Positions 9,501 to 18,329 are shown, counted from the stretch's first letter. The stretch is DNA of 64,000 nt from an uncultured bacterium (GCA_900548385.1 URKJ01000012.1:1-64000), one strand, 5' to 3'. Made by a program: numbers and translations. Notes: generated by a model not told the origin, from the letters alone.

Positions 9501-10334
9501 TCAGCGGATAAAATTCAGACGGTTGGCTTTCCGGAATTCCAGCGGAGTGATTCCGAATCTGCGGCGGAACAGATTGCAAAAATATGATGTACTTTGAAAG
9601 TTCAAAGCGAGTGTGATTTCCGAAAGATTCTTTTCTGTTTCCGCCAGCAGACGGCACGCTTCCGCCATCTTCAGATGGATGATGTACTGCGCGGGCGGCA
9701 TACTGTAACTGTCTTTCCAGCGGCGGAAGAAACTTCTGCGGGAAAGTCCCTGTGAGGAAAGCAGCAGTTCAAGATCAATATCCGAAGTGAAGTTGTTCCG
9801 GAAATATTCCGCGATTTTTTCCACGGCGCCGGTACAGTCGGTTTCTCCGCATTGCCGCAGATTCATCAGTGTTTCCTGAATCAGGTTGAAACAGAGCATA
9901 TCGAGTTTTTCGCACATGCCGGATTCCATGGCGTGCGGCGCCGTCTGATGGATTTCCCGCAGGATCCGGGAGAATTCCGGGGTGAAACGGAATCCGCAGC
10001 CGGTCAGCCCGTCCGGCAACCCGCCTGCACGGAACAGCTCCATGGTTTCTTTCGGATAACTGATCCAGAATGATTCCTGTTCCGCCGGAGCCGGATGTTC
10101 GATTTCATCTCCCGGACGCTTGATCAGCAGATGCGGAGCCGGGAGTTCCAGAGAGCGGCCGTTGACCCGGAGGGAGATTTGCGGAATGCCGGTGCTGAGC
10201 CGGTAAGTGAATTCCAGCCTGTCCATTTTCTGGTACTGCATGGGGAGTCCGTTGAACAAAGCGAGGGAATAGACCGGAGGAGCAAAACGGAAGCGCCGTT
10301 CGTAAGTCCGCAGATAAATGTGGTAATACGGCAC
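9501..10334 (-). CDS. AraC family transcriptional regulator
   Basis: A 277-aa AraC-type regulator. The N-terminal half is a cupin-like sensor (about residues 20-130, with LELPAPHLLIKRPGDEIEHPAPAEQ). The last 100 residues hold the two helix-turn-helix motifs (IDLELLLSSQGLSRRSFFRRWK and LSEITLALNFQSTSYFCNLFRRRFGITPLEFRK). The start is a GTG at 10334, supported by GGGAG 7 bases before it; the next in-frame ATG would remove 31 residues. It lies 98 bases upstream of the alpha-galactosidase gene on the same strand, so it probably controls that pseudopilin-glycosidase operon in response to a galactoside-type sugar. Confidence 0.92.
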   Translation of the reverse strand: MPYYHIYLRTYERRFRFAPPVYSLALFNGLPMQYQKMDRLEFTYRLSTGIPQISLRVNGRSLELPAPHLLIKRPGDEIEHPAPAEQESFWISYPKETMELFRAGGLPDGLTGCGFRFTPEFSRILREIHQTAPHAMESGMCEKLDMLCFNLIQETLMNLRQCGETDCTGAVEKIAEYFRNNFTSDIDLELLLSSQGLSRRSFFRRWKDSYSMPPAQYIIHLKMAEACRLLAETEKNLSEITLALNFQSTSYFCNLFRRRFGITPLEFRKANRLNFIR

Positions 10335-10355
10335 AACGGTCTCCCGGAAAGCGTT

Positions 10356-10715
10356 CTATCGTACAAATCCAAGTTTTTTCAGCAGTTTCTGTGCGTGGAC
10401 CTTGGCGGAGAAATCGTAGCGCGGAAGATGTTGCAGGGTCTCTTCCTCCATTTCCGGGGGCAGTTCGGTAATAATCTGCTCGCCGAAACTTCCGACGGCG
10501 GTCAGCCGCTCTTCCCGGATTTGAAGCAGCAGAATTCCCTCGCCGGAAACTGCTCTCCGGATCTGTTTCAGGTTCTGCTCGACCATGCGGAACCCTTTGC
10601 GGCGGTCGAGCTCCAGGGCACAGCAGCCGCGGACATTGTGCGACGCATTGAGGATTTTGGCGAAGACCAGCGTTACGCCGTTTTCCAGCAGTTGTTTGAG
10701 ATGATCGGCGGTCAT
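10356..10715 (-). CDS. Conserved-looking hypothetical protein, 119 aa
   Basis: A small soluble protein that I do not recognise. It starts MTADHLKQLLENGVTLVFAK, has a cysteine pair in VRGCCALEL, several charged helices, and ends in a basic stretch (KLLKKLGFVR). There is no signal peptide or membrane segment. It is supported as a gene because its ATG overlaps the gmhB stop codon in an ATGA arrangement, which implies translational coupling, and because it closes a tightly packed four-gene operon. Its place after rsmI and gmhB gives no clear hint of function. A longer frame running antisense or out of frame through gmhB was rejected. Confidence 0.7.
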   Translation of the reverse strand: MTADHLKQLLENGVTLVFAKILNASHNVRGCCALELDRRKGFRMVEQNLKQIRRAVSGEGILLLQIREERLTAVGSFGEQIITELPPEMEEETLQHLPRYDFSAKVHAQKLLKKLGFVR

Positions 10716-11290
10716 GCGGTTTTTCCTTCGATGAGGGTGAGCAGTTTTCCGGTTGCATCGAGAATATTGTCGGCGACCGGATAGTCGTATTCCAGCGGTT
10801 CGGGTGTCTGCTCGGAACCATGCCCGGTCATGACGAGTGCGGCGTGCCGGCATCCGGCGGCGAATGCCGCGCGGAGATCGGAAAGTTTGTCCCCGATCAT
10901 GACGGAGCCGGGAAGAGAGATCGCGTGTTCTTCCGCCGCGCGGATCAGCATTCCCGGACGGGGTTTGCGGCAGTCGCAGTCCCGCACATATTCGGCAACG
11001 CTTCCTTTGGTATGGTGCGGACAGTAGTACCAGGCATCCGGCAGCGGGGCTCCCGCTCCGGTGAGCAATTCTTCGATCCGCCGTTCCACCGCCGCGATCT
11101 CTGCGAAAGTGAAGTACCCGCGCGCAACGCCCGACTGATTGGACGTGACGATGATCCGGAAACCCGCGGCGGAAATCTGTCTGAACGCTTCCGCGCATCC
11201 GGGACAGAGCCGGACTTTTGCGGGATCGGAAAGATAATGTTCCTCTTCGATGATTACTCCGTCGCGATCCAGAAAAAACGCGTTATTCAT
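10712..11290 (-). CDS. gmhB: D-glycero-beta-D-manno-heptose 1,7-bisphosphate 7-phosphatase
   Basis: GmhB removes the C7 phosphate of heptose bisphosphate on the way to ADP-heptose for the lipopolysaccharide core. The 192-aa protein is of normal length for this HAD-family enzyme. Visible motifs are the catalytic FLDRDGVI (D9 and D11), SNQSGVARGYF, the zinc-binding CPHHTKGSVAEYVRDCDCRKP loop (Cys-x-His then Cys-x-Cys), and GDKLSDLRAA for Mg binding. GGAGG lies about 8 bases before the ATG. It overlaps rsmI by 8 bases upstream and the 119-aa gene by 4 bases downstream. It implies a Gram-negative envelope with heptose, although no other heptose gene is in the window. Confidence 0.95.
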   Translation of the reverse strand: MNNAFFLDRDGVIIEEEHYLSDPAKVRLCPGCAEAFRQISAAGFRIIVTSNQSGVARGYFTFAEIAAVERRIEELLTGAGAPLPDAWYYCPHHTKGSVAEYVRDCDCRKPRPGMLIRAAEEHAISLPGSVMIGDKLSDLRAAFAAGCRHAALVMTGHGSEQTPEPLEYDYPVADNILDATGKLLTLIEGKTA

Positions 11291-12035
11291 CTTTTTCCTC
11301 CTCTCCGGGTGCGCCGATGATGACCACGCATTCTCCTTTCCAGGAGCGTTTTCCGTGTTGTTCCGCCAGTTCCGCCGCAGTTCCGCGCAGAATTTCCTGA
11401 TGGACTTTTGTCGCTTCCCGGACCACGACGACCGGAGTATCCGGTCCGAAGTACCGGGGGATCTCGTTCAGCAGTTTGGAAAGCCGGTACGGCGATTCAA
11501 AAACGACGGCGGTCATATTGGAGGCGGCAATTTCGGCAAGACGCGTGGAGCGTCTACCCGATTTGACCGGGAGAAAACCGTGAAATGCAAAGCGGTCGGA
11601 TGGCAGTGCGCTTGCGGCGATTGAAAAGATCACGGCGGAAGCTCCGGGAACGATTTCCGGTTCGATTCCGGCTTCGACCGCTTCCCGGACCAGCAGGAAT
11701 CCCGGATCGGCGATACATGGCATCCCGGCATCGGAAACAAGCGCGATTTTTTCTCCGGACTGGATTCGGCGGATCAGTTCCGGTGTGCGTCCGTGTTCGT
11801 TAAAGATATGGTAGCTTTCCAGCCGTTTATTGATGTCGAACTTTGTGCAGAGAATGCGGGTCCGCCGGGTATCTTCGCAAAGGATGGTGTCGGCTTCTTT
11901 CAGAATGCGGAGTGCGCGCAGAGTGATGTCTTCCAGATTTCCGATCGGAGTTGCCACGATAGACAAACTCCCGCAAGATGGTGCGTATGCGGGAGTCTCG
12001 GACGCGGGCTTGATTGTGATGTTCCGTTCCGCCAC
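11283..12035 (-). CDS. rsmI: 16S rRNA (cytidine1402-2'-O)-methyltransferase RsmI
   Basis: RsmI methylates the ribose of C1402 in 16S rRNA, in the decoding centre. The protein has the tetrapyrrole-methylase fold with diagnostic stretches: LSIVATPIGNLEDITLRA, ILCEDTRRT, IALVSDAGMPCIADPG, IVPGASAV and AVVFESPYRL. I place the start at the GTG at 12035, one base after the stop of the upstream gene, with AAGGA 11 bases before it. The frame is open further upstream, but only through the preceding gene. The resulting 250 aa is shorter than the roughly 285 aa usual in the family because the C-terminal extension is missing; the catalytic domain is complete. Confidence 0.93.
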   Translation of the reverse strand: MAERNITIKPASETPAYAPSCGSLSIVATPIGNLEDITLRALRILKEADTILCEDTRRTRILCTKFDINKRLESYHIFNEHGRTPELIRRIQSGEKIALVSDAGMPCIADPGFLLVREAVEAGIEPEIVPGASAVIFSIAASALPSDRFAFHGFLPVKSGRRSTRLAEIAASNMTAVVFESPYRLSKLLNEIPRYFGPDTPVVVVREATKVHQEILRGTAAELAEQHGKRSWKGECVVIIGAPGEEEKDE

Positions 12036-12036
12036 G

Positions 12037-12255
12037 TTATTTCGAGTTCCTTTCGGCCCAGTATTCCATCTTTTTCTGTTCCAGAAGAAGCCCGACCTGA
12101 TCGAGGTCGACCGGAGTATATCCTTTGTCTTCAATGGAGGCACAAAATTCAAGCCACGCCTGATGGTCCCACTCGCCGGAGTGCGCGCGGACGAAATCAA
12201 TCGGAATCGTAGTCTTTTCCAACCGTTTCAGATTAAACTCTGCATTCGAAGCCAT
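12037..12255 (-). CDS. Small hypothetical protein, 72 aa
   Basis: A small, soluble, charged protein that I do not recognise, starting MASNAEFNLKRLEKTTIPID and ending EYWAERNSK, with three tryptophans. It is very probably expressed: the ATG has a near-perfect AAGGAGGT ribosome site 7 bases upstream, a promoter lies about 60 bases further up, and it is the first gene of the operon with rsmI, gmhB and a 119-aa gene. The acidic, tryptophan-bearing middle section (SGEWDHQAWLEFCASIEDKG) could be a small interaction domain. No function can be assigned. Confidence 0.75.
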   Translation of the reverse strand: MASNAEFNLKRLEKTTIPIDFVRAHSGEWDHQAWLEFCASIEDKGYTPVDLDQVGLLLEQKKMEYWAERNSK

Positions 12256-12311
12256 GTGCTGACCTCCTTTTTTGTCTTAAAAAGTACACTGGAGAAAATC
12301 TCTCCCTGTTT

Positions 12312-12340
12312 AAAATAATACGGAAACTGTAAAAAGTCAA
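12312..12340 (-). promoter_or_regulatory. Promoter of the 72-aa protein/rsmI/gmhB operon
   Basis: Minus-strand TTGACT (12340-12335) and TATTTT (12317-12312) are spaced by 17 bases, 57 bases before the first start codon. The rest of the 245-base gap up to the AraC gene at 12501 holds short GC-rich repeats but no gene that I can see. Confidence 0.6.
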
Positions 12341-12500
12341 GAAAATACTATAATCTTCTTCCGGAAAATCCCGGTAATTCCGGAAAATTTCTGGACTGGA
12401 GTTGTTCCGGGGTATATTCTTAAATACGATCCGGCAGTCAGTTCTGTCAGATCCGGTTTTCTGAAACGTCTTGTCTCTGAATTATCGGGATGAGCCGTTT

Positions 12501-13322
12501 TCAATCCACGCCGTGGCGGTTGCGGAATTCGAGCGGAGTGAATCCGCTGATCCGTTTGACGAAACGGCAGAATGTATTCAGATTCGGGAAACCGCAGCGC
12601 ACCGCGATCTCGGAAACCGGAAGGTCGGTTCCGCGGAGCAGCGCGCCCGCCTGCTCTATGCGGGCTGAGGCCAGGCATTCGCCCGGCGTCCGGTTGAATT
12701 CCTGGCGGAACAGCCGCGACAGCCGGGCACGGCTGCAACCGACCATGTCGGCAATCGTGTTGACATTGATCTCCGGATTGCTGAATTGGGTGAAAATGAT
12801 TTCTTTTGCGCGTTTTGCATAACGCCCGGAATGGATGGTGTTGTCGTAACGCCCTCCGGCGTGAGCAAGGATCTGATCCACCCAGGAGATGATCATGCGC
12901 TGCATGAACGGGTCGGCGTCGCTGATGTGTTCCATGATTTTCCGGAAGAGTTCGACCGGACACGGACCGGCATTGCGGATAATGCGGTCGTAGCCGTAGG
13001 AGAGGATGTGGCCGGGAGCGCGTTCCCCGCTGAATGTGACCCAGCGGTACTCGCAGTCGTCGGAAAGAACACGGCGATGGCGCTCTTCGCCGGGAAGATA
13101 GATCAGTACGTCATTCCGGTGCAGAATGTGCTCTTTTCCGTACAGTGTGATTTCCAGATCGCCTTTTTCGATCCAGCTAATTGCTACAAATGGCGAAAAT
13201 TCTTTACTTTCATACTCCTTGTATCCCTTTTTCAAGGTATAATGCCCGGCTCCGTGCGGATAGAACGGCAGTTTCAAAAGCGTATTATTGTGTGTCAGAT
13301 TGCGTGATACATAAGTCTGCAT
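12501..13322 (-). CDS. AraC family transcriptional regulator
   Basis: A 273-aa AraC-type regulator with an N-terminal cupin-like sensor (residues about 40-125, including HILHRNDVLIYLPGEERH) and a C-terminal double helix-turn-helix domain (INVNTIADMVGCSRARLSRLFRQ, then LPVSEIAVRCGFPNLNTFCRFVKRISGFTPLEFR). AAGGA lies 9 bases before its ATG. It is transcribed divergently from the pseudopilin and 1355-aa glycosidase genes, with 145 bases between. That gap contains an A/T-rich inverted repeat at 13355-13380 that is a good candidate for its binding site, so it is the likely regulator of that locus. Confidence 0.93.
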   Translation of the reverse strand: MQTYVSRNLTHNNTLLKLPFYPHGAGHYTLKKGYKEYESKEFSPFVAISWIEKGDLEITLYGKEHILHRNDVLIYLPGEERHRRVLSDDCEYRWVTFSGERAPGHILSYGYDRIIRNAGPCPVELFRKIMEHISDADPFMQRMIISWVDQILAHAGGRYDNTIHSGRYAKRAKEIIFTQFSNPEINVNTIADMVGCSRARLSRLFRQEFNRTPGECLASARIEQAGALLRGTDLPVSEIAVRCGFPNLNTFCRFVKRISGFTPLEFRNRHGVD

Positions 13323-13354
13323 CAGATTTTTCCTTCAGAAAACAGGGTTGTCAA

Positions 13355-13380
13355 TGAAAAAATACAAATAGTGTATTTTT
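13355..13380 (+). promoter_or_regulatory. A/T-rich inverted repeat, candidate operator
   Basis: Nine bases (AAAAATACA, 13358-13366) are repeated in inverse order (TGTATTTTT, 13372-13380) around a 5-base centre. The repeat ends 14 bases before the -35 at 13395. Its first 11 bases, TGAAAAAATAC, are identical to 33895-33905, which overlaps the 26-bp box upstream of another pseudopilin operon. Confidence 0.55.
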
Positions 13381-13394
13381 AATAGAAAACGACG

Positions 13395-13423
13395 ATTGTT
13401 TTTTCAGAAAAATATACTATAAT
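13395..13423 (+). promoter_or_regulatory. Promoter of the pseudopilin/1355-aa glycosidase operon
   Basis: ATTGTT (13395-13400) and consensus TATAAT (13418-13423) are 17 bases apart, 44 bases before the pseudopilin start. The weak -35 together with the inverted repeat just upstream suggests activator-dependent initiation. Confidence 0.6.
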
Positions 13424-13467
13424 TTAGAAAATGTCAAATAGTGATCCGAAAAAAGAAAGGATTTTTT

Positions 13468-14181
13468 ATGAAACAGATCAGCCGCCGGTTTTCCCTTATA
13501 GAGCTTCTCATTGTCATTGCAATTATTGCAATCCTCTCCGGTCTTCTGCTTCCGGCGCTGAAGAAGGCGCGCGACAAAGCCGGCGGGATCGGGTGTATGA
13601 GCAATCTGAAACAGATCGGGTCGATCGCTGCTGTATACGAGGGGGATTTCGGTTTCCTGCCGACCGGGATATGGGACAACCCGTCGAGCGGAAACGATTC
13701 CCGGACTGTGATCCGTCTGCTTGCGGAGCATGCAAAACTGAAGTATACCAGGCGCGCCGATGGGATTTACGAGTTTCCCGCTTCCAGTATCATGAAATGC
13801 CCGGCAACGAAAAATCCGGTGGATGACCGCAATTACGGTGTCAACCAGAGTTTCATTCCGCGCCGGGCTCTGTCGACCTCCTGGCCGGGCAGTTTGTACG
13901 GGATTTATACGCGGTCCGGGAGAGTGCAGGGACGGAAGATTTATATGTCGGATGCCTGCACCGGGGCTGGGCTCGGACAAGCCGACTGGTATGAGAACGG
14001 AAGTACTTTCACGATCTGCTATCGTCACGGTGGCGATATGGCGAATGCACAGGTTATGCTGAAAAAACATACGATTTGCGGTCCGCTTGCAGGAAGCGGA
14101 GCGAATCTGCTCTGGACGGACGGTTCCGTCAATATGACTTCCGAGTATCTGAGGAAAAATCATACGGCCTGGTTCTATTGA
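13468..14181 (+). CDS. PulG-like pseudopilin
   Basis: A 237-aa protein with a prepilin leader: MKQISRR, then FSLIELLIVIAIIAILSGLLLPAL, with glutamate at position +5 of the predicted mature protein. The globular part begins CMSNLKQIGSIA and includes a cysteine pair. The C-terminal motif is a stretched version of H-X9-DG: RHGGD, then about 20 extra residues, then NLLWTDGSVN. The ATG at 13468 has GAAAGG 7 bases upstream; an earlier in-frame GTG at 13441 has no ribosome site. It is followed after 80 bases by a large secreted glycosidase and is probably cotranscribed with it. Confidence 0.9.
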   Translation: MKQISRRFSLIELLIVIAIIAILSGLLLPALKKARDKAGGIGCMSNLKQIGSIAAVYEGDFGFLPTGIWDNPSSGNDSRTVIRLLAEHAKLKYTRRADGIYEFPASSIMKCPATKNPVDDRNYGVNQSFIPRRALSTSWPGSLYGIYTRSGRVQGRKIYMSDACTGAGLGQADWYENGSTFTICYRHGGDMANAQVMLKKHTICGPLAGSGANLLWTDGSVNMTSEYLRKNHTAWFY

Positions 14182-14261
14182 ACCGATCCGGCATTGCTGA
14201 TGGCGGATACGACGTGCCGCACCGCCATATTATTTGGAAAAAACAAACAACAGGAGATGGT

Positions 14262-17200
14262 ATGATACAGACAAAAAACATGATTGCTGCCGCTGTTCTT
14301 GCGGCGCTGCCGGTCTTTGCGGGAACAAATCTTGTTCCGAATCCCGGTTTTGAACAGGAGAGGAACGAAGGCTGGCGTTACGGCGGTGTATTCGGCGGAG
14401 CAAAAGGGTTTGTCCGGGTGACACGGAACGAAGCCGCGGCGGGAAAACAGTCCCTGCAATTTCATAAGGAGGGAGGCGGCGGGGCGCAGATTTTTGCGCA
14501 GCTCAAAGCTCCGCAGTGGAACAATGCGCAGAATGCAGCCGTTCATCTTTCGTTCCGTTATAAAGGGAGGCACGGGATCGTTTTTGTGCTGTTCCGCGAA
14601 GCAGGATCCCGCAAACAGCTGAAAAACGAACTTGGCAGAAACGCTTCCGTTTCCTATCGGCTGAAAGAGACCGCAGAATGGACACAGTTCTCCCGCACGT
14701 TCAAGGTTCCGCAGAATCTGCTCCGTCAGTCGCCGCTGCTGGATTTGCAGTTTCAGCTGTGGGGACAGGGCGATCTGTTCCTCGACGAAGTGAGCGTTAC
14801 GGTGGACTCGGACGGCAGGGAACCCGCGCCGAAGACGGTTTCCACGTCTGATTATCTTAAAATTTACGATGTTCCGTCGGAAAATACGCTTCCTCCACTG
14901 CAGGGGCTGCCGTTTCAGTACGGGGAAAAAGACGGCGTGCTCACCCGCGACGGGAAGCCGTTTTTCTATACCGGAAACTCCACATTCGGCGGCGGGCAGT
15001 ACGTTCCGGAAACGATCTGGCTTGCGCGTCTGCTGAATTATTCCATGGTCACGCTGGACTGGGGACTCTCGCCCCGTCCGCAGAAGGTCGGTGATACGCT
15101 GGAAATTCATTATGCGGATCCGGCGTCCAGTGTCAGCATGTTCCGTGAATTGGCGCGGAACGGTCTTGTTGTGGAGCACGATACCGGAAACGCGGCATTT
15201 ATTTACAGTCCGTTGAAACGGTTTCTCAAGGATTTTCCGCAGCTGAGCGATTTTTTGACGTCGACCAGCCATTTTTACAGTTATGATCACAATACGGAGA
15301 TTGGCCGCCGTATTCATTTCAACGGCTGGAAAAACCGTTACCGGTATCTGAAAGGATTTCCAGTCATGGCAACCGAGATCTATAATGAACTCGGCTATAC
15401 TCCGACGCATGAGCGGGTGCAGAAAGGATTCCGCGAGTTCGCAAAGAAAAAATACGGTACGCTTGCCGAAGCAAACAAGGTCTGGGGCAAGGATTTCAAA
15501 AGTTGGGATACCGTGTTTCCGCCGCATCTGAGTCCGGATATTCTGCCCGGAGAGGGATCCCACGGATTCCGTAAACAGATGCAGCGGAAATACTGGCAGC
15601 TGAATTACGACTGGCTCCGGTATACGCAGCTGGACCTGATTCCCGGACTGGCGGAAATGAAAAAACAGTTTCGCACGGTTGCGGATTCCCCGTTTATGAT
15701 CGACTGGCGCGGTCACGGCGGAACGGACAGCGACGGATATGCCGCGGTCGATCCCGATCTGCTCGATACGGTTTCTGACATCAACGGTCTGCATACCGGA
15801 TATTACTGTTATGACTATCGCGGACAGCCCGCCGACGAGATCAGTGTGGTCACGTCACTGGCGCACAACGTGATGCATTTTGACTTCGTCGCCTCCAACA
15901 ACCGGAAAGTGACGATCAATCCGGAGTGCATTGTCGGACGGACCACGACGCCGGGGAGCAATCTGGAGAGCATGAAGCAGAACAGTTTCAAGAATTTTGC
16001 CGGAGAATGGAAATTCCGTCTTGAGCCGGACCGTTCCGGTATGGAGAAAGGATATTTCAAGCCCGGATTCGACGATTCGAAATGGGATGTCATGACCGTT
16101 CCCGGATGCTGGGACGAGACCGCCCGTTACCGCGATAAAAAGGGATTCGGCTGGTACCGCACCACGTTCACGGTTCCCACCCGGATGAAAGCGGATTATG
16201 AGGACGGTTCCCGCCGGTTCTGTCTTTACGGAAAAGGTGTGGCGCAGAAAGGGACCGTCTGGATCAATGGAGTGAAGATCGGCGAGCCGAAAGGCTGGAA
16301 TACGCTTTACAAGTATGACGTCAGCCCGTATCTGAATTACGGGGGCGAGAACCAGATCACCTGTTTGGTGGATGGTTCCGGCTATGCAAACGGGCTCCGC
16401 TTCTTTGTTTTTGTTCTTCCGGAGGACCGGATCAGCGAGACGCGTCTTCTGGAAAAGCGCGATTATGCTTCACTGCTCTGGTCGCACATGATGCACGGAG
16501 CGTCCGGAGTGGTGATCTGGCATTGGGATTCCCCGTGGCGCCCGTTCATGGCGGAGCTGAACCGGGAAATCGCGAATGTCAGCGAAATCGCGCTGCCCGC
16601 CTCGCGCAACCGGAAAGCGAAAGCCGCCATGCTGATGCCGTTCCTGTATTTCCGGGGACTGCCGACTCATCTTGCGAAGAATCATCGGGATTACATGACG
16701 TATTTTGCCGGGATGCTGTTCCATCAGACTCCGGCGGCAGTGCTGAGCGAAGGGAATATTCTCAAGGCGACGCCGGAACAGTATCCGCTGATTCTGTACC
16801 CCTATGCGCGGGTTGTCCAGCCGGAAACGTTCCGCCACTTTACGGAATATGTGAAAAACGGCGGAACGGCGGTCGTTACGCTGGATTCCCTGCGGATGGA
16901 TTTTCACCGTTACCGCGATACCGGGCTCAATGGTTTTCTCGGTCTCCGGGTTCTTGGCGATCACTCCGGTAAAGGCGGCGTGACGATCGGGGCAGAGACG
17001 CATGATGTTTACAAAGGCGATATGACCGGAAAAACGGGTGTGCGGATCGCCGTAGAGAACGGACGCGTGCTTGGAAGTTATGCGGACGGGGGCCCTGCTA
17101 TTGCGGAGATCAGACGCGGCAAAGGGCGCGTGATCTTTGTTGCGGCGAATCTCGGATTGTCCGGAGTTCATGCCTTGCTTGGCGGGGTGCTGAAACAGTG

Positions 17201-18329
17201 CGGGATCAGGCCGGATGTTGAACTTACGGATACCGGGGACCGGTCGGAGTTCCCGTATGTGGAGGCGCAGCTGGCCGGAAACCGCGACCGTTTTCTGATT
17301 TATCTGCATAACTGGGGCGGCAGGGTGCGCGATGTGGCATTTCTACTGCCGTTTCCCGGTGAGTATGTTGTCCGGAATGTACGCAATTTGGCAAAAAAAC
17401 CGGAAACGGTGTCGGGTTCGTACCGGGGACAGGTGGATCCGTCCGGTCCGGCAGCATGGCTGTTTGAACGGAAAGGTACGCCGATGCTGACGTTGAAAGG
17501 GATTGCGCCCGAACGCCTGGCTGTGCTGAAGCAGCTTGAACGTTATGCTCTGCCGTCAAAAACGGGAAACCCGGCGAAACCGAAGATCCTGTTTCTGGAA
17601 GAGCTGAGAATGACTTCGCCACTCGGCCGTCTTGCTTATCCGAATGCGGCGGCGATGGCTGAAGCGGCAGGAGCGGAGGTCTGTGCGGCGAACTCGGAAG
17701 CGCTGGGACCGGAAGCGTTGAAGCAATACCGCGCGGTCTTTATTGCGGAAACCAATTCCAACGCCATGACGCGTTTGCGGAATATGAAGTCACCGTTCAT
17801 CCGGGATCTGCTGAATTATGTGAAAAACGGAGGGAATTTGATTGTCTGCGCATCATCAATGGCGACTGCGGCAAATACGCACCAGTCGATCTGGTGGCGT
17901 CTGGGGCCTGTGTTCCGGTTTTCTGCGGGCGGTTACATCCGCCGCGATGACTCCTGCGGGTATGGTGATCCGTATCAGCCCCGTATTACGGAGTTCCGGG
18001 CGGATCCCGTAACGGAAGGGCTGAAAGCGGTTCAGATGTTCGTCTGCCGGGAGTTCCGCCTGAGAAAAGATTCTCCGCTGAAACCGCTGCTGCTTTCCGG
18101 AGGAAAACCGGTGATGATCGGGGGAAAATACGGCAAAGGCAGGGTCGTATTTGTAACAGATGTGCTCTGGATGTCTCCGACCCGCGCCGAAGTGGATGAT
18201 AATGCGCTCCTGCTGTCCAACTTGATGAGGACCATGCTGGAAAGTCCCGCAGTGACGAAAGAGGAGGCGTTGAAGTCTCTGGTGCTGACGGAGCAGCAAC
18301 TCCGGGAAATGGAAGCAAAAGAGCGCTGA
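14262..18329 (+). CDS. Secreted multidomain GH42/GH2-like glycoside hydrolase, 1355 aa
   Basis: The domains in order are: signal peptide (1-20); CBM4/9-like beta-sandwich (about 22-185, NLVPNPGFEQ start); clan-A TIM barrel (about 215-560) with likely acid/base E376 in ATEIYNELGY and nucleophile E555 in VTINPECIV; a GH2-type jelly-roll (about 565-725, with GEWKFRL, WDVMTVPGCWD and GTVWINGVKIG) placed inside the enzyme; then GATase-like trimerisation-type domains, apparently two (about 770-960 and 1085-1330). The ATG has CAGGAG 5 bases before it. Exact substrate unknown; a beta-galactoside or related glycoside is plausible. Length is about twice that of a plain GH42 enzyme. Confidence 0.85.
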   Translation: MIQTKNMIAAAVLAALPVFAGTNLVPNPGFEQERNEGWRYGGVFGGAKGFVRVTRNEAAAGKQSLQFHKEGGGGAQIFAQLKAPQWNNAQNAAVHLSFRYKGRHGIVFVLFREAGSRKQLKNELGRNASVSYRLKETAEWTQFSRTFKVPQNLLRQSPLLDLQFQLWGQGDLFLDEVSVTVDSDGREPAPKTVSTSDYLKIYDVPSENTLPPLQGLPFQYGEKDGVLTRDGKPFFYTGNSTFGGGQYVPETIWLARLLNYSMVTLDWGLSPRPQKVGDTLEIHYADPASSVSMFRELARNGLVVEHDTGNAAFIYSPLKRFLKDFPQLSDFLTSTSHFYSYDHNTEIGRRIHFNGWKNRYRYLKGFPVMATEIYNELGYTPTHERVQKGFREFAKKKYGTLAEANKVWGKDFKSWDTVFPPHLSPDILPGEGSHGFRKQMQRKYWQLNYDWLRYTQLDLIPGLAEMKKQFRTVADSPFMIDWRGHGGTDSDGYAAVDPDLLDTVSDINGLHTGYYCYDYRGQPADEISVVTSLAHNVMHFDFVASNNRKVTINPECIVGRTTTPGSNLESMKQNSFKNFAGEWKFRLEPDRSGMEKGYFKPGFDDSKWDVMTVPGCWDETARYRDKKGFGWYRTTFTVPTRMKADYEDGSRRFCLYGKGVAQKGTVWINGVKIGEPKGWNTLYKYDVSPYLNYGGENQITCLVDGSGYANGLRFFVFVLPEDRISETRLLEKRDYASLLWSHMMHGASGVVIWHWDSPWRPFMAELNREIANVSEIALPASRNRKAKAAMLMPFLYFRGLPTHLAKNHRDYMTYFAGMLFHQTPAAVLSEGNILKATPEQYPLILYPYARVVQPETFRHFTEYVKNGGTAVVTLDSLRMDFHRYRDTGLNGFLGLRVLGDHSGKGGVTIGAETHDVYKGDMTGKTGVRIAVENGRVLGSYADGGPAIAEIRRGKGRVIFVAANLGLSGVHALLGGVLKQCGIRPDVELTDTGDRSEFPYVEAQLAGNRDRFLIYLHNWGGRVRDVAFLLPFPGEYVVRNVRNLAKKPETVSGSYRGQVDPSGPAAWLFERKGTPMLTLKGIAPERLAVLKQLERYALPSKTGNPAKPKILFLEELRMTSPLGRLAYPNAAAMAEAAGAEVCAANSEALGPEALKQYRAVFIAETNSNAMTRLRNMKSPFIRDLLNYVKNGGNLIVCASSMATAANTHQSIWWRLGPVFRFSAGGYIRRDDSCGYGDPYQPRITEFRADPVTEGLKAVQMFVCREFRLRKDSPLKPLLLSGGKPVMIGGKYGKGRVVFVTDVLWMSPTRAEVDDNALLLSNLMRTMLESPAVTKEEALKSLVLTEQQLREMEAKER

